Assembly (NCBI RefSeq): GCF_007997225.1
Contig: NZ_VORM01000018.1
Coordinates: 41,715-105,714, forward strand
Direction of reading: 5' to 3'
Length of the DNA stretch: 64,000 nucleotides
Source: Subsaximicrobium wynnwilliamsii
Lineage (GTDB): Bacteria > Bacteroidota > Bacteroidia > Flavobacteriales > Flavobacteriaceae
Part shown: positions 24,855 to 34,891 of the stretch, piece by piece
Position numbering within the stretch: position 1 is the first letter of the stretch
How the letters are laid out: every line of letters begins with the position of its first letter
Program-made: the position numbers and the translations under genes
The notes under the pieces: model-generated
The model's database searches: none
What the model was told of the DNA's origin: nothing
Seen by the model: only the letters and a program-made list of their open reading frames with translations

Positions 24855-27437
24855 TCAAGCCGAATTCCTACTCGCATTGATATTCCCAAAAAGCGAGCGG
24901 GTCACGATCTTCTCATAGATATCAATTTGCTCTTGGTCCCTTACCTCGGCACGCTCCAATTCCTGAATTTTCTTCAAGGCATATTGCTGTATGGTCAACA
25001 ATGGCAAAACAATGGATTCCCGTACATCAATCGAGGCCTTTCCTGTTGGCTCTTCCTGCATCAAAACCTCAGCGTCTGTAAGTTTCAATAGCAAGCGTTT
25101 TGAAGTTTCATATTCATTGTGGATGATGTTCCAGAAATCACCAAACTCCTCATCATCGGCCATATACTTGGTCAAATCGAAAAAGGATTTGGACAAGGAC
25201 ATCATGCTGTTTTCCACCAAAGTCTTAAAGAAGTTGGAGCTTTCATACAAATGCTTCACTTTCTCAAACTCGTCATTGTCCTCATAATGTTTGAGTGCTG
25301 TGCCAACGCCAAAAAATCCTGGTACGTTTTGTTTCAGTTGGCTCCAGCTGCCCACAAATGGGATGGCTCTCAAGTCTTCAAACACCAACTTATCAGAATT
25401 ACCGCGTTTTGACGGTCGGCTGCCAATATTCGTTTTGGCATAATATTTTAAAGTACTCATGCGCTCCAAATAAGGCACAAACATTTTATGGCTCTTAAAG
25501 TCGGAATAGGTTTTATAACTCAATTGCGCCAAATCCTCCATCACTTCAGTGTTTTCTTTAGACATTGCAGTGTTGGTGTCATTCAAGCGGTTTAAAATAC
25601 CCGAGGAAATCAATTGCTCCAAATTGTATTGTGAAGAATCCATTGTGCCAAAATTGGAACTAATGGTTTGCCCTTGAATGGTCAATTGCACTTCTTTATC
25701 TTCAATGGTTGGGCCCAAGGAGGCATAAAACTGGTGGGTTTTACCACCACCTCGCGCTGGAGGGCCACCACGACCGTCAAAGAAAATAACGGTCACGTCA
25801 TATTTTCTAGAGACTGCTGTCAAGCGCTCCTTAGCTTTGAAAATACCCCAATTGGCCATTAAATAGCCACCATCTTTGGTACCGTCACTAAAACCCAACA
25901 TAATGGTTTGTTTGTTGCCGCGTTTCTTGAGATGTGCAGCGTAATGCGAATTGGTATATAACTCCTCCATCACTGCTGGCGCGTTTTCAAGATCAACAAT
26001 GGTCTCAAACAAAGGCCCAATGTCTACCGTAAGGTCATCTTCAAAAGCCACAATCTTAAGCATGGCAAAAAGTTGCATCACGTGCAAAGTCGATTGATTG
26101 TTACTGATGATGTAACGATTGGCGGCTTTTTCGCCATTTTCCTGCTGAATGGTTTTTATGGCTTTCATGGAATTGAGTGTCTTCAACACCATTTCATCTT
26201 CAAAAAGAGATATATCAATAGTCCCTTTTATTGCTGAAAGGGTTTTGATTTGTTCAGCTTCGGAAAGGGTTTGGTAATCTTTTGGAAACACCTCACTGCC
26301 GGAAGCAATCACTTTATCAACCACCGTATTGAAAACCGCGGCATGTGCACGACTGTCTTGGCGAATGTCCAATGCTCCAAAATGGAAACCGAATAAACGC
26401 GTTTTGTTGAGCAAACTATTGATTTGCTCGAGATATAAAGATTGATGATCTTTAATGATCGTGGCTTTTATCGCTCCCAACTCCATCACAAAATGCTCTA
26501 AGGTAATGCTTTCCTTTCCTGGGAAAACAAAGGCATCATAAAGTCCCGTTTCTAATGCCGACAAGCGTTCCTCAACCCCTTTGAAGGTTAGTTTACGCTT
26601 GAGACGACGAATGTCCCGGTAGTAATTTTTGAGTATGGATTCTCTCAATCTAGCGGCTACTTTAAGCGTGGTTTCTGGCGTTACGTATGGGTTTCCGTCG
26701 CGGTCACCTCCTGGCCAAAAGCCAATATTGATGATGTCGTTATCAATGTGTTGGCCTTCAAAAATATTTTGCTGAATGTAATCGTAAATACTTCCGAAGG
26801 AAAAATAAAACACATGCTCCAAATACCAAATCAAACTAACTGCCTCATCGTAAGGCGTCGGTTTTTCATGCTTAAAAAATGGTGTTTTGCCCAACTGTGC
26901 CAATAAATCATTGATGGTCAACAAATCATTGGCCTTGATGGCTGCGGTTAAATCGGTAATAATGCCGAGCACGCTGCCAGGATAAAATTGGGTGGGATGC
27001 GCTGTGAGCACGATGCGCACCTTAAATTCCTTAAGATATTGCTGAAGTTCCTGCAATTTGTTTTCAGAAGAAGCAGATTCTGTAAGACTCCTCAACGTAC
27101 CTACTCCATCCATATTATTTACAATGGGAAATGCAGCGTCCTCAATGGCATCAAAAAGCACCACTTGCCGCTCGATGTATTGGATAAAGCGGAAGAGTAA
27201 GTTTGTTTGGCTTTCCTTACTGCGTCGCGCTTGGTATTTCTTGAAAAACGTTTCAACTATGGTCGTGGGATTGTCGCCATCTTGGAAGCCTTTTTTACAA
27301 GTTTCGTGAAATAGTGGCAATAAAACGCCGGTTTTAGTAATGGAATCAAAAGGCAAGGTCATGAATATACTGTTGTAGATCTGGTATTTTGACAGTACGT
27401 TTTGATTGAATCGCGTGAGTTTTGGCTGTGTTGGCAT
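24855..27437 (-). CDS. ppc: Phosphoenolpyruvate carboxylase
   Basis: The enzyme makes oxaloacetate from PEP and bicarbonate to replenish the TCA cycle. Active-site signatures are present: VLTAHPTQFYPG (His about 147), GFSDGTKDGGYLMANWGI, and the FDGRGGPPARGGGKTH loop. PGGDRDGNPYVTPETT marks the substrate-binding region. The length of 860 residues is normal for Bacteroidota. The C-terminus is NINASRNSA rather than the more usual RNTG ending. It is monocistronic with no close neighbours. Confidence 0.96.
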   Translation of the reverse strand: MPTQPKLTRFNQNVLSKYQIYNSIFMTLPFDSITKTGVLLPLFHETCKKGFQDGDNPTTIVETFFKKYQARRSKESQTNLLFRFIQYIERQVVLFDAIEDAAFPIVNNMDGVGTLRSLTESASSENKLQELQQYLKEFKVRIVLTAHPTQFYPGSVLGIITDLTAAIKANDLLTINDLLAQLGKTPFFKHEKPTPYDEAVSLIWYLEHVFYFSFGSIYDYIQQNIFEGQHIDNDIINIGFWPGGDRDGNPYVTPETTLKVAARLRESILKNYYRDIRRLKRKLTFKGVEERLSALETGLYDAFVFPGKESITLEHFVMELGAIKATIIKDHQSLYLEQINSLLNKTRLFGFHFGALDIRQDSRAHAAVFNTVVDKVIASGSEVFPKDYQTLSEAEQIKTLSAIKGTIDISLFEDEMVLKTLNSMKAIKTIQQENGEKAANRYIISNNQSTLHVMQLFAMLKIVAFEDDLTVDIGPLFETIVDLENAPAVMEELYTNSHYAAHLKKRGNKQTIMLGFSDGTKDGGYLMANWGIFKAKERLTAVSRKYDVTVIFFDGRGGPPARGGGKTHQFYASLGPTIEDKEVQLTIQGQTISSNFGTMDSSQYNLEQLISSGILNRLNDTNTAMSKENTEVMEDLAQLSYKTYSDFKSHKMFVPYLERMSTLKYYAKTNIGSRPSKRGNSDKLVFEDLRAIPFVGSWSQLKQNVPGFFGVGTALKHYEDNDEFEKVKHLYESSNFFKTLVENSMMSLSKSFFDLTKYMADDEEFGDFWNIIHNEYETSKRLLLKLTDAEVLMQEEPTGKASIDVRESIVLPLLTIQQYALKKIQELERAEVRDQEQIDIYEKIVTRSLFGNINASRNSA

Positions 27438-28201
27438 AATTTTACTTGTCGGTTTATATTCGTTTTATATGTCGTTTAAATCAAGTGATGATTTAGCGGA
27501 TTCCTCTTTTTTTCATTGCCGAAAAAATAGAGACTTCAGAAAACGCAGGCTTAAGAACATTCAACTCGGTGGAAATAACTCCATTGTGAGTAAGCATTAA
27601 AAAAACGGCCATTTTCCCAGCTATAAAAAATCAACATGCAATCATTTGATTTTTATAAAGATAATGAAGGAAATGTATTTTATTGAATGAACTCAGCTAT
27701 TTAGTAAATATTTAAAGTTTTACGTATATGGGCAAACAGTACTAAAAGTTAATTTTAATATCCCACGGCCGAATATGCCTTTGCCCCTCCCGATAGCTAT
27801 CGGGACTAAAGAGTGGTCATATTCTCAAATTTTAGACTCATTCTAAAATTTTTGCTTGAGCCGCGGCTAATGGGGGAAACAAAAATTTTTGCGTTTTTAA
27901 GTTTAGAACATCCATTAGGACGCAAAGCGGCTATGCATAAAAGTTTTTCCAGTTTTTTAGTGATTATGTGTTTTTTAAACGGTTTCACTGGCTTAATTAG
28001 CAATCACCAAAATAATGGTTGCTGGCCTATGACAGGCAAAATGGCAATACAATTTTGAGCTTAACGCTTGAGATCAATTCTTACTTAAAATCACTTTTTA
28101 CAGCTTATAATTGTTTTTAACTTTTTATATTTCAATCGTTTTCACGTTATTTGCTCAAAATAACCAGATTTGATTTGCCCTATTTCATTTGAAAACCTAC
28201 T
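27438..28201. other. 764-bp intergenic region with an 18-bp palindrome
   Basis: No credible gene. The short frames here lack signals and have atypical composition. Bases 27788-27805 are the perfect palindrome TCCCGATAGCTATCGGGA. A closely related palindrome is at 46492-46511. The rest is AT-rich leader sequence for the divergent flanking genes. Confidence 0.55.
27788..27805. repeat. Perfect 18-bp palindrome TCCCGATAGCTATCGGGA
   Basis: Perfect dyad. It resembles the second palindrome in this window (ATCCCGAAAGCTTTCGGGAT at 46492-46511) and so belongs to a small family of the form TCCCGAWAGCTWTCGGGA. Confidence 0.75.
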
Positions 28202-30592
28202 ATGCATAAACCACTAACATTCCGCTTAAACCGAAACTTCTCAATCGCTGTGTTTCTATTCTGTTTTAGCCTGTTTAGCTTCCTGGTTGAGGCGCAAACC
28301 GCTAACAACAGTCTATTGGATAACTTTCAAGCATACACCAAATTACCTAGGGAAGTCACTTACGGCCATCTTAATAAAAGCACTCTCATTAAGGGCGAAA
28401 CTTTAGGCTTTGCGATTTATGTTTATGATAAAAACCTTAAAGCGCCTTCAAACAGCACTACTAATATCTATTGCAGCCTAGAAAATGAATCTGGCGAAGT
28501 CCTGAAAAAATCTCTGATTTTGGCCGAGAATGGCGTGGCAAATGGTGTTTTTGAAATAGATAGTCTCTTTGATTCTGGAAATTACATATTCAAGGCCTAC
28601 AGCAATTGGATGAAAAATTTTAATGAGCAGAACTTTTATATCGAAAATCTAAAAATCATAAATCCAGAAGATTACAAGAAAGAGGTGACCACAAATTCAC
28701 AAGATATTGATGTACAGTTTCTACCCGAAGGAGGCCATCTTATCGCCAATGTCAATAACAGTATTGGTGTAACCATTAAGAACAACTTAGGTTATGGCAT
28801 CCCTAATCTTAGCGCAGGCGTCTATGACAACACTGGCACTGAAATCACCAATTTCAAAACCAATGCTTTGGGTTTGGGCAAGTTCAGCATCAAACCTGTG
28901 GATCAAGAGCGCTATACCGTAAAAATCAAAGAGGTCGAAACTCCCCAAATCAATCTATCTCCTGCAGAATCCATAGGTCTAAATCTCAAGTTGACTGATC
29001 TGGGAAATCGTGTGGCGCTCTCCATTAGAACCAATCCAGAAACCTTATCCCAGATTGAAAGCAAGCCTTACAAGTTGTCAATTCACAACGGAAATTTGAT
29101 AACAATCGTCGATTTCAATTTTGGCAGTGAACTTGAAGTGACCAAAGTATTGAATTATGAGAATTTATTTGAAGGCATCAATATTTTCACTGTGTTCAAT
29201 GAAGATGGCCAACCCATCTTAGAGCGTTTGTTTTTTAAATATGATGGCATTGGCATTGTTAAGTCTGAAACCATTGTGACTAAAAGAGAACCAGACTCTG
29301 TGGTGGTAACCGTTCCGTTTGAAGCTGCTTTTTCTGAAAAGTTTAGCAGCCTGAGTGTATCCATTCTACCAGAGCATACTAAAAGTAATAACAACCATCA
29401 AAACATCATTTCGCAGGTCTATTTACAGCCCTATGTTCGCGGATTTATAGAAAATGCAAAATATTATTTTCAGGATATTGATCGACAGAAAAAATATGAG
29501 CTAGACATGCTGCTATTGACCCAAGGATGGAGCAGTTATGATTGGACTAATGTCTTTAGCCATACGCCAGAGGTTGGCTTTGAATTTGAGAACGGTATTA
29601 GCTTTAAGGCCAATACACGAAACTCCAAAGAAGATCAATTTGTGGTTTATCCATTGAAAAACAGTCCAACAGTTATGACAAACATCAAAGAAGGTCAAAA
29701 ATCCTTTGAAGTCAAGGGACTGCTTCCAGAAGACGATGAGAAAATTAATATTGGGGGGATCTCTAACAGAGAAAACGTGAACAAACCCAGTATCTACCTT
29801 CAATTTTATCCTTCCAAGGTGCCGTCGCTTGAGAAATATGCCAAATTTTTACCGGTTAAGGAAAACAGGCCTTTTGAAGGCAATGAAAATGACCCCATAC
29901 TTGTAAGAGCCTTCGAAGAGATTCAAGCTTTGGATGAAGTTGTTATTACCGCACAAAAGGAAGTAGATCGCATCGAAAAAATCACCAGACGTCACAATGG
30001 GCGAGTTGATGTTTTTGACGATATCCAAAGAAACTCCTTTATTGATTTTGCATCTTATATTAGCAGTAGGGGTTTTGTGGTTAACCAAACTGCCACAGAT
30101 CTCAACATTAGCACCGCAAGGACCATTTCTTTGAATGCGAGCAGAACGCCCCTCATTTACATGGATAATTTTTTGCTAAACGATTTTAGCATCCTGCTAA
30201 ATTATGATATGGCCAATGTGGATTATATTGTTATTGATAAGTCTGGTTTGGGAGAAGGCATGCGCGGGGCAGCTGGAGTGATAAAGATCTTTACAGACCC
30301 AAGGGTTATGCTTAATAGTCCCTTAAATAGAGATGTGACCCAAATTGTTGATATTCCATTAACCTTTACATCGCCCAAAAAATTCTATACGCCAAAATAC
30401 ACCTATTATAGAAGCAATTTCTTTCAAAATTATGGTGTTATTGGCTGGGAACCGAAACTTAAAATTGACAGCAATGGCAATTTGAATTTCAAAATTCCAG
30501 ATACTGGAAATGAGCGTTTGAAATTGTTTATTGAAGGTGTCGCCAATGACGACGAGTTTGTGACTGAAGAAAAGACCATCGTCATCAATTAA
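28202..30592 (+). CDS. Large secreted protein with MG2-like and TonB-plug-like domains, no barrel, 796 aa
   Basis: Signal sequence at residues 1-32 (ending VEAQT). Residues ~45-165 resemble a macroglobulin MG2-type domain (LPREVTYGHLNKSTLIKGETLGFAIYVYDK). Further beta domains follow to ~580. Residues ~605-705 look like a TonB-receptor plug (ALDEVVITAQKE, then FIDFASYISSRGFVV, PLIYMDNFLLND, GAAGVIKIFTD). The C-terminus returns to beta-sandwich segments instead of a 22-strand barrel. Such proteins are common in Flavobacteriia and of unknown function. It faces recQ convergently. Confidence 0.8.
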   Translation: MHKPLTFRLNRNFSIAVFLFCFSLFSFLVEAQTANNSLLDNFQAYTKLPREVTYGHLNKSTLIKGETLGFAIYVYDKNLKAPSNSTTNIYCSLENESGEVLKKSLILAENGVANGVFEIDSLFDSGNYIFKAYSNWMKNFNEQNFYIENLKIINPEDYKKEVTTNSQDIDVQFLPEGGHLIANVNNSIGVTIKNNLGYGIPNLSAGVYDNTGTEITNFKTNALGLGKFSIKPVDQERYTVKIKEVETPQINLSPAESIGLNLKLTDLGNRVALSIRTNPETLSQIESKPYKLSIHNGNLITIVDFNFGSELEVTKVLNYENLFEGINIFTVFNEDGQPILERLFFKYDGIGIVKSETIVTKREPDSVVVTVPFEAAFSEKFSSLSVSILPEHTKSNNNHQNIISQVYLQPYVRGFIENAKYYFQDIDRQKKYELDMLLLTQGWSSYDWTNVFSHTPEVGFEFENGISFKANTRNSKEDQFVVYPLKNSPTVMTNIKEGQKSFEVKGLLPEDDEKINIGGISNRENVNKPSIYLQFYPSKVPSLEKYAKFLPVKENRPFEGNENDPILVRAFEEIQALDEVVITAQKEVDRIEKITRRHNGRVDVFDDIQRNSFIDFASYISSRGFVVNQTATDLNISTARTISLNASRTPLIYMDNFLLNDFSILLNYDMANVDYIVIDKSGLGEGMRGAAGVIKIFTDPRVMLNSPLNRDVTQIVDIPLTFTSPKKFYTPKYTYYRSNFFQNYGVIGWEPKLKIDSNGNLNFKIPDTGNERLKLFIEGVANDDEFVTEEKTIVIN

Positions 30593-30668
30593 TTACAAAC
30601 TTTAGAACAGGCAAAAAACACCCTTAAATCCTATTGCTGAAATCAAGAATAGACCTGCCCGGTGGTTT

Positions 30669-32750
30669 TCATACCGTTTCCAAATACAAGGCCAATCGCA
30701 ACTTCCAATACGGAATTTCTTCCTCAAAATGGGTAAACAATTGCTTTAGACCTTCCAATTCGTCGAAGCTGTTTTTGGCAGCTATGATTTTTGATCTTTC
30801 TTCGGAAGACATGAATTGCTCTAGATCGACATCTTTTCCAGCCTCGTGAATTTTTATGAGATGGCTAAAAATGGTGCTGTCCTTGAGATTTCGTTTTTCG
30901 GCGATTTCAGCAATTGAGCGTCCGCCCTTAAAAAGTGAATAGGTTTCTTCGTGGGTTGGTACTTTAGACGTTTTGCTTCCGCCATAATTTCCAATCGCTT
31001 TTAAAAACGCTTCCGCATATTTATCCTGTTTGGCCTGTCCAACGCCTAAAACTTCAGCAAATTCCCTGGTGCTGCTTGGCTTCTTCGCATCCATGTCTTT
31101 CAAACTGGCATCACTGAACACGATGTAAGCCGGCACATTTTCCGTCTTGGCGATCTCTGCCCGCAATTGACGCAGTTGCTCAAACAAGCCAGAGGTTTTG
31201 GCCGATTTTTTACTGATTTCCTTCGCTTCCGCCAGATGCTTTTTAATATTGGCCAAACGCACGGTTTTATCCTCAAACAGGATTTTTTTCGCCAAAGGTG
31301 TGAGCATGAGGCGCCCGTTTTCATGAAATCGAATTTCCAGAATCCCCTGATTGATCATTTGTATGATGTACTGTTGCAAATCCAACCAAGCGAAATCCTG
31401 TGCTGCGCCGTAGGTTTTTATATTTTGGTAACCCTTGTCAAAAACCTGCGCATTTTGAGAGCCTCGCAACACATCAACCACCATCCCGAGCGCTTCAACT
31501 TCTTTCAAGCGCGCCACTGCCGAGCAGACTTTCTTGGTCAAGACCGTCCCGTCAAAATATTTGGGAGGCGCTTTGCAGATGTCGCAATTGCCACAATTCT
31601 CGGTCAATTGCTCGCCAAAATAATTGAGCAGGGCAATGCGCCTGCAGCTCAAAGCTTCCGCGAATTGCTGCATGCGCTCCAATTTTGCGATTTGGTAGGT
31701 TTCGTTGGAACTGCCTTCAGCAAATTTGCGCAGTTGCACCACATCGGCATAACTGTAAAAAAGGATGTTGTGAGCCGCTAGACCGTCACGACCGCTTCGG
31801 CCAATTTCCTGATAATAGCCTTCAATGTTTTTCGGCATGTTGTAATGAATGACCCAACGCACGTTGCTTTTATCAATCCCCATCCCAAAAGCAATGGTGG
31901 CCACAATGATTGGCACCCGATCGTTGATAAAATCTTCTTGGATACTGTTGCGCGCTTCCGCTGAAAGTCCGGCGTGATAGGCCTTCGCCTCGATGCCGCT
32001 GGCATTGATTTTACTCGCGAGACTTTCGGTGCTTTTTCGGCTTAGGCAATAAACGATGCCACTTTCCTCAGGTCTGGAACCGATGAATTTCAAGATTTGC
32101 TTTAGGCGATTGGTGCCAGGACGCACTTCCAAATAGAGGTTCTTTCGGTCAAAAGAGGCCAGGTGCACGGGTGCGTTTGGGATGTTGAGCTGGGTGCGGA
32201 TATCGGCTTGGGTCGCTTTATCGGCAGTTGCTGTAAAAGCCACCAAAGGCGTTTGCGGAAATTGAGATTTCAAATAGCCCAACTGGGTATACGCCGGGCG
32301 AAAATCGTGGCCCCAAGACGAGATGCAATGCGCTTCATCTACCGCAATGAGGTTGATGTTCAAATTATTGAAATATGGCGACAGGTTCGCCAAGCTTTCT
32401 GGAGCCACATAAAACAAATCGAGTGCGCCGTTGGCCAATTGAGATAATATGTCGTTTTGCACTGTGGTGTCCTGACTGCTGTTGTAAAAAGCAGCCTTGA
32501 TGCCATTGGCTTTGAGCGCATCTACTTGATCCTTCATGAGGGCAATCAAAGGAGAAATCACGATGGCGGTACCATCGAACATTAAAGCTGGCAATTGGAA
32601 ACACAGCGACTTTCCGCCACCGGTGGGCATGATGGCAAGAATGTCCTTTTTATTTAGGATATCGTTGATTATGGCTTCTTGGTTAGGTTTAAAACTATCG
32701 TAACCGAAATGCTTTTTCAAAAGGGAAAGGACGGGTTGCTCTGCGATCAT
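30669..32750 (-). CDS. recQ: ATP-dependent DNA helicase RecQ
   Basis: A 3'-5' DNA helicase for replication-fork and recombination repair. The Walker A motif is MPTGGGKSLCFQLPAL (about 41) and the Walker B is VDEAHCISSWGHDFRPAY (about 136). Motif VI is QEIGRSGRDG. The zinc-binding cysteines of the RQC region are in CRRIALLNYFGE...CGNCDIC. An HRDC domain lies near 525-600 (VPAYIVFSDASLKDM...GVGQAKQDKYAEAFLKAI). The last ~100 residues form an extra helix-turn-helix-like tail (FKGGRSIAEIAEKRNLKDSTIFSHL), as seen in longer RecQ proteins. Confidence 0.96.
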   Translation of the reverse strand: MIAEQPVLSLLKKHFGYDSFKPNQEAIINDILNKKDILAIMPTGGGKSLCFQLPALMFDGTAIVISPLIALMKDQVDALKANGIKAAFYNSSQDTTVQNDILSQLANGALDLFYVAPESLANLSPYFNNLNINLIAVDEAHCISSWGHDFRPAYTQLGYLKSQFPQTPLVAFTATADKATQADIRTQLNIPNAPVHLASFDRKNLYLEVRPGTNRLKQILKFIGSRPEESGIVYCLSRKSTESLASKINASGIEAKAYHAGLSAEARNSIQEDFINDRVPIIVATIAFGMGIDKSNVRWVIHYNMPKNIEGYYQEIGRSGRDGLAAHNILFYSYADVVQLRKFAEGSSNETYQIAKLERMQQFAEALSCRRIALLNYFGEQLTENCGNCDICKAPPKYFDGTVLTKKVCSAVARLKEVEALGMVVDVLRGSQNAQVFDKGYQNIKTYGAAQDFAWLDLQQYIIQMINQGILEIRFHENGRLMLTPLAKKILFEDKTVRLANIKKHLAEAKEISKKSAKTSGLFEQLRQLRAEIAKTENVPAYIVFSDASLKDMDAKKPSSTREFAEVLGVGQAKQDKYAEAFLKAIGNYGGSKTSKVPTHEETYSLFKGGRSIAEIAEKRNLKDSTIFSHLIKIHEAGKDVDLEQFMSSEERSKIIAAKNSFDELEGLKQLFTHFEEEIPYWKLRLALYLETV

Positions 32751-33234
32751 GGCGGTAAAATTGGCTGTGTTAATTATTTTGGACTCTCAATGTAATCCTG
32801 TGGTACTCTTTATTTTTTTATTATTTTATTCGGTCATTTCTATGGTTTAAGACCTCATGATGGGCTTCGCAATTCTTCCGCAAACAATGAGTTGCCAGAC
32901 AGACGGAAAAAAATTCAGACTTAAAAATCGTTCAGTTGAATCTCAATTTCCGATAAGGCTGTTTTCATTATTTCAGGCTATTCAGATCCAAAGGAAGCAG
33001 TGCTCGCGTCAAAGTTCAGTCTGCAATTATTGTTGCATTTCTTCTCTGGAATTCGGCATTTCAGAACAAATCGATCAGCGTTTCTTTATGAAAACTGCAT
33101 AGGTTTTGTTGCCAATGCGTTTAGCAAAGTACCATCAAGATATCAGTGCATATTTGAAATGGATTTCACTTTTTACGCTCAAGGAACTTCGGAATTGGTA
33201 AAATTACAAATTGCAACCAGGGTTAGAGACTAAA
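32751..33234. other. Intergenic region, no gene
   Basis: About 480 bp between the recQ start and the ssb terminator. The short plus-strand frames here have no signal, motif or plausible codon pattern. Nothing else was recognised. Confidence 0.5.
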
Positions 33235-33238
33235 GACC

Positions 33239-33280
33239 AAAAAAAAATCCAAATCCCAAGCTTTATTATGAGATTTGGAT
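33239..33280 (-). terminator. Rho-independent terminator of ssb
   Basis: On the minus strand ATCCAAATC (33280-33272) pairs with GATTTGGAT (33255-33247), and a run of nine T follows (33247-33239). It starts 28 bp after the ssb stop. Confidence 0.85.
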
Positions 33281-33307
33281 GTTTTTGTTTGGGCTCAAGG
33301 GCTTGGA

Positions 33308-33643
33308 TTATTTGCCGCCCAGCATGAGCATCTCATTGCAGACCACTTCGGTAATATAACGCTTCACGCCCTCTTTATCGTCGTAGGAGCGGGAGGTCAA
33401 TTTGCCTTCGATGGCGATCTCCTTGCCCTTGGTCAGGTATTTCTCAATGACCTCAGCGGTCTTGCCCCAGGCCACCACATTGTGCCATTGGGTATCCTTG
33501 ACCAGTTCGCCCTTGGCGTTCTTGTAGCTCTCGTTGGTGGCTATTGAAAATTTGGCGAGCGTCTTGCCAGACTCCAACTTCACGATTTCTGGGTCGTTAC
33601 CCAAGTTGCCGATTAACTGTACTTTGTTTCTTAACGTAGACAT
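33308..33643 (-). CDS. ssb: Single-stranded DNA-binding protein, short form
   Basis: An OB-fold protein that coats ssDNA. MSTLRNKVQLIGNLGNDPEIVKLESGKTLAKFSIATNES is the typical N-terminus; WHNVVAWGKTAEVIEKYLTKGKEIAIEGKL and YITEVVCNEMLMLGGK complete the fold. At 111 residues it lacks the acidic, disordered C-terminal tail (DDxPF-type) that recruits partner proteins. It is therefore probably a secondary SSB, not the main replication protein. The upstream in-frame extension to 33937 is low-complexity and rejected. Confidence 0.93.
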   Translation of the reverse strand: MSTLRNKVQLIGNLGNDPEIVKLESGKTLAKFSIATNESYKNAKGELVKDTQWHNVVAWGKTAEVIEKYLTKGKEIAIEGKLTSRSYDDKEGVKRYITEVVCNEMLMLGGK

Positions 33644-33772
33644 AAGATAAGGTTTTGATAAGTTGAATCTCATTCGTTCAATCCAACAGGGCAAAGATGC
33701 GATGGCTTCCAAATTGTATTCGGTAGTTAGTTGTTTAAAATCGTTTGTAAGTGTTTGTTGTCGTTTGTACTT

Positions 33773-33798
33773 GGGGTTGGGTTGGGTTGGGTTGAGGG
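33773..33798 (+). other. G-quadruplex-capable GGGTT repeat upstream of ssb
   Basis: Five G-tracts (33773-33776, 33779-33781, 33784-33786, 33789-33791, 33796-33798) are separated by two- to four-base spacers, matching the classical intramolecular G-quadruplex pattern. It lies 130 bp upstream of the ssb start, on the strand that is the template for ssb. Confidence 0.6.
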
Positions 33799-33849
33799 AT
33801 TGTTTTAGTTGGGGACTTACTTGACTTTGGATACTTTTAAATAACAAGT

Positions 33850-34234
33850 GGTTTTGGGGGTTTATTGTAGGAAAATGGTATATTGTTGGTTTGATACGTG
33901 TTGTAAAAAATGGCGTAATTCTCTCATAAATAGACAATCGGAATTCAAAAAACTATTCCTTTCACGGTCGCGGAATTTTTATTTCAGATTTCTAAACCAG
34001 TCCGATATAAAGCAACGCGGATTTTTAGTCTGGTTCGTAAACAGACAATTTTGCGGAACCTTGAATTAATCAAATCCACTCTGAATAAAATCGTGTTGCG
34101 AAATTGCTCACTCACACGGAATTTTACACTCGGGCGGAATATAAAAGTTTGCGGATATTGGGAACGGCGGAACTCACTCAATCGCACTATCTCCGGGAAA
34201 GCAACAACAAAACACCATAATTCCAGGCCACTTT
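33850..34234. other. Region without a credible gene before the cassette array
   Basis: Frames on both strands exist but show no signals or recognisable motifs. The sequence CGGAATT/CGGAACT recurs several times, suggesting degraded repeat DNA. GTTGCGAAA near 34095 is the reverse complement, with one mismatch, of TTTCACAAC at the start of the first attC-like element, so this may be an empty or eroded cassette. Confidence 0.4.
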
Positions 34235-34365
34235 TCACAACATCGCGTATAATTAATTGCTTGGCCTGTTCTTCTTCCGAAAATCCTCGTGGATTCGCTA
34301 GTTCGTTTTTATTTGCTAAATTAGTGGCTTAAAGACGCAACTACTCATACTTAAGAGCGTTAGGC
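34235..34365 (+). repeat. attC-like element E0 (131 bp)
   Basis: It begins with TCACAAC and ends with GTTAGGC. Inner arms GTATAATTAATTGC (34247-34260) and GCAACTACTCATAC (34337-34350) pair at 11 of 14 positions. The centre has AAATCCTCGTGGATT, a small hairpin. The end core GTTAGGC fits the integron GTTRRRY consensus. It immediately precedes the PIN-domain cassette. Confidence 0.7.
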
Positions 34366-34426
34366 ACAAGGCAAAAAAAAATCCGTCTACAATTTAACTT
34401 CTCGCTGAATTTCGTAAATTTAGGAA

Positions 34427-34891
34427 ATGAAAAAACAACGGATTTATTTGGACACTTCAATTTTCGGCGGATTGCACGACGAAGAGTTTAAAGATTATAC
34501 GGAGCCTTTATTTGAGCGGGTTAAAAAATCTGAATTTGAAATAATTTACTCAAATGTTACGGAACAGGAATTGGAAAATGCGCCTGACCGAATAAGAGCG
34601 ACCGTTGAATTGCTTCCTAAAGATTCGACTGTTTATGTAAAATCGGATATTGAATCAGCCAATTTGGCCAAAAAATATATTGATGAAGGAGTCGTTGGTC
34701 CAACATCATATGCAGATTGTCTGCACATTGCTATGGCAACAATACATAATGCGAACATTTTAATAAGCTGGAATTTTAAACATATTGTAAACGTAGTAAG
34801 AATCGTAGGATATAATTCCGTAAATATTGCGGAAGGCTATAAACCAATAGATATTCGTTCACCAAGAGAATTAATGACTTATGAAGACTAA
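34427..34891 (+). CDS. PIN-domain ribonuclease-like protein, probable toxin
   Basis: This PIN-fold protein has acidic residues at expected places: Asp9 in IYLDTSIFGG, Glu in VTEQELENA (about 47), Asp in TSYADCLHIA (about 98) and an Asn in LISWNFKHIVN. Length 154 residues, normal for this fold. PIN proteins of TA pairs cleave RNA with Mg2+. The stop overlaps the start of a 54-residue ORF, and both sit between an attC-like end (GTTAGGC) and its complement (GCCTAAC), i.e. in one cassette. Confidence 0.85.
   Translation: MKKQRIYLDTSIFGGLHDEEFKDYTEPLFERVKKSEFEIIYSNVTEQELENAPDRIRATVELLPKDSTVYVKSDIESANLAKKYIDEGVVGPTSYADCLHIAMATIHNANILISWNFKHIVNVVRIVGYNSVNIAEGYKPIDIRSPRELMTYED

Noticed and set aside
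33644..33937. 98-residue N-terminal extension of SSB
   Set aside because: Composition is low-complexity, includes the GGGTT tract, and the canonical SSB N-terminus begins at 33643.
33984..34332. Overlapping frames on both strands before the first attC-like element
   Set aside because: No motif, signal or coding-like composition; the sequence looks like eroded repeat DNA.
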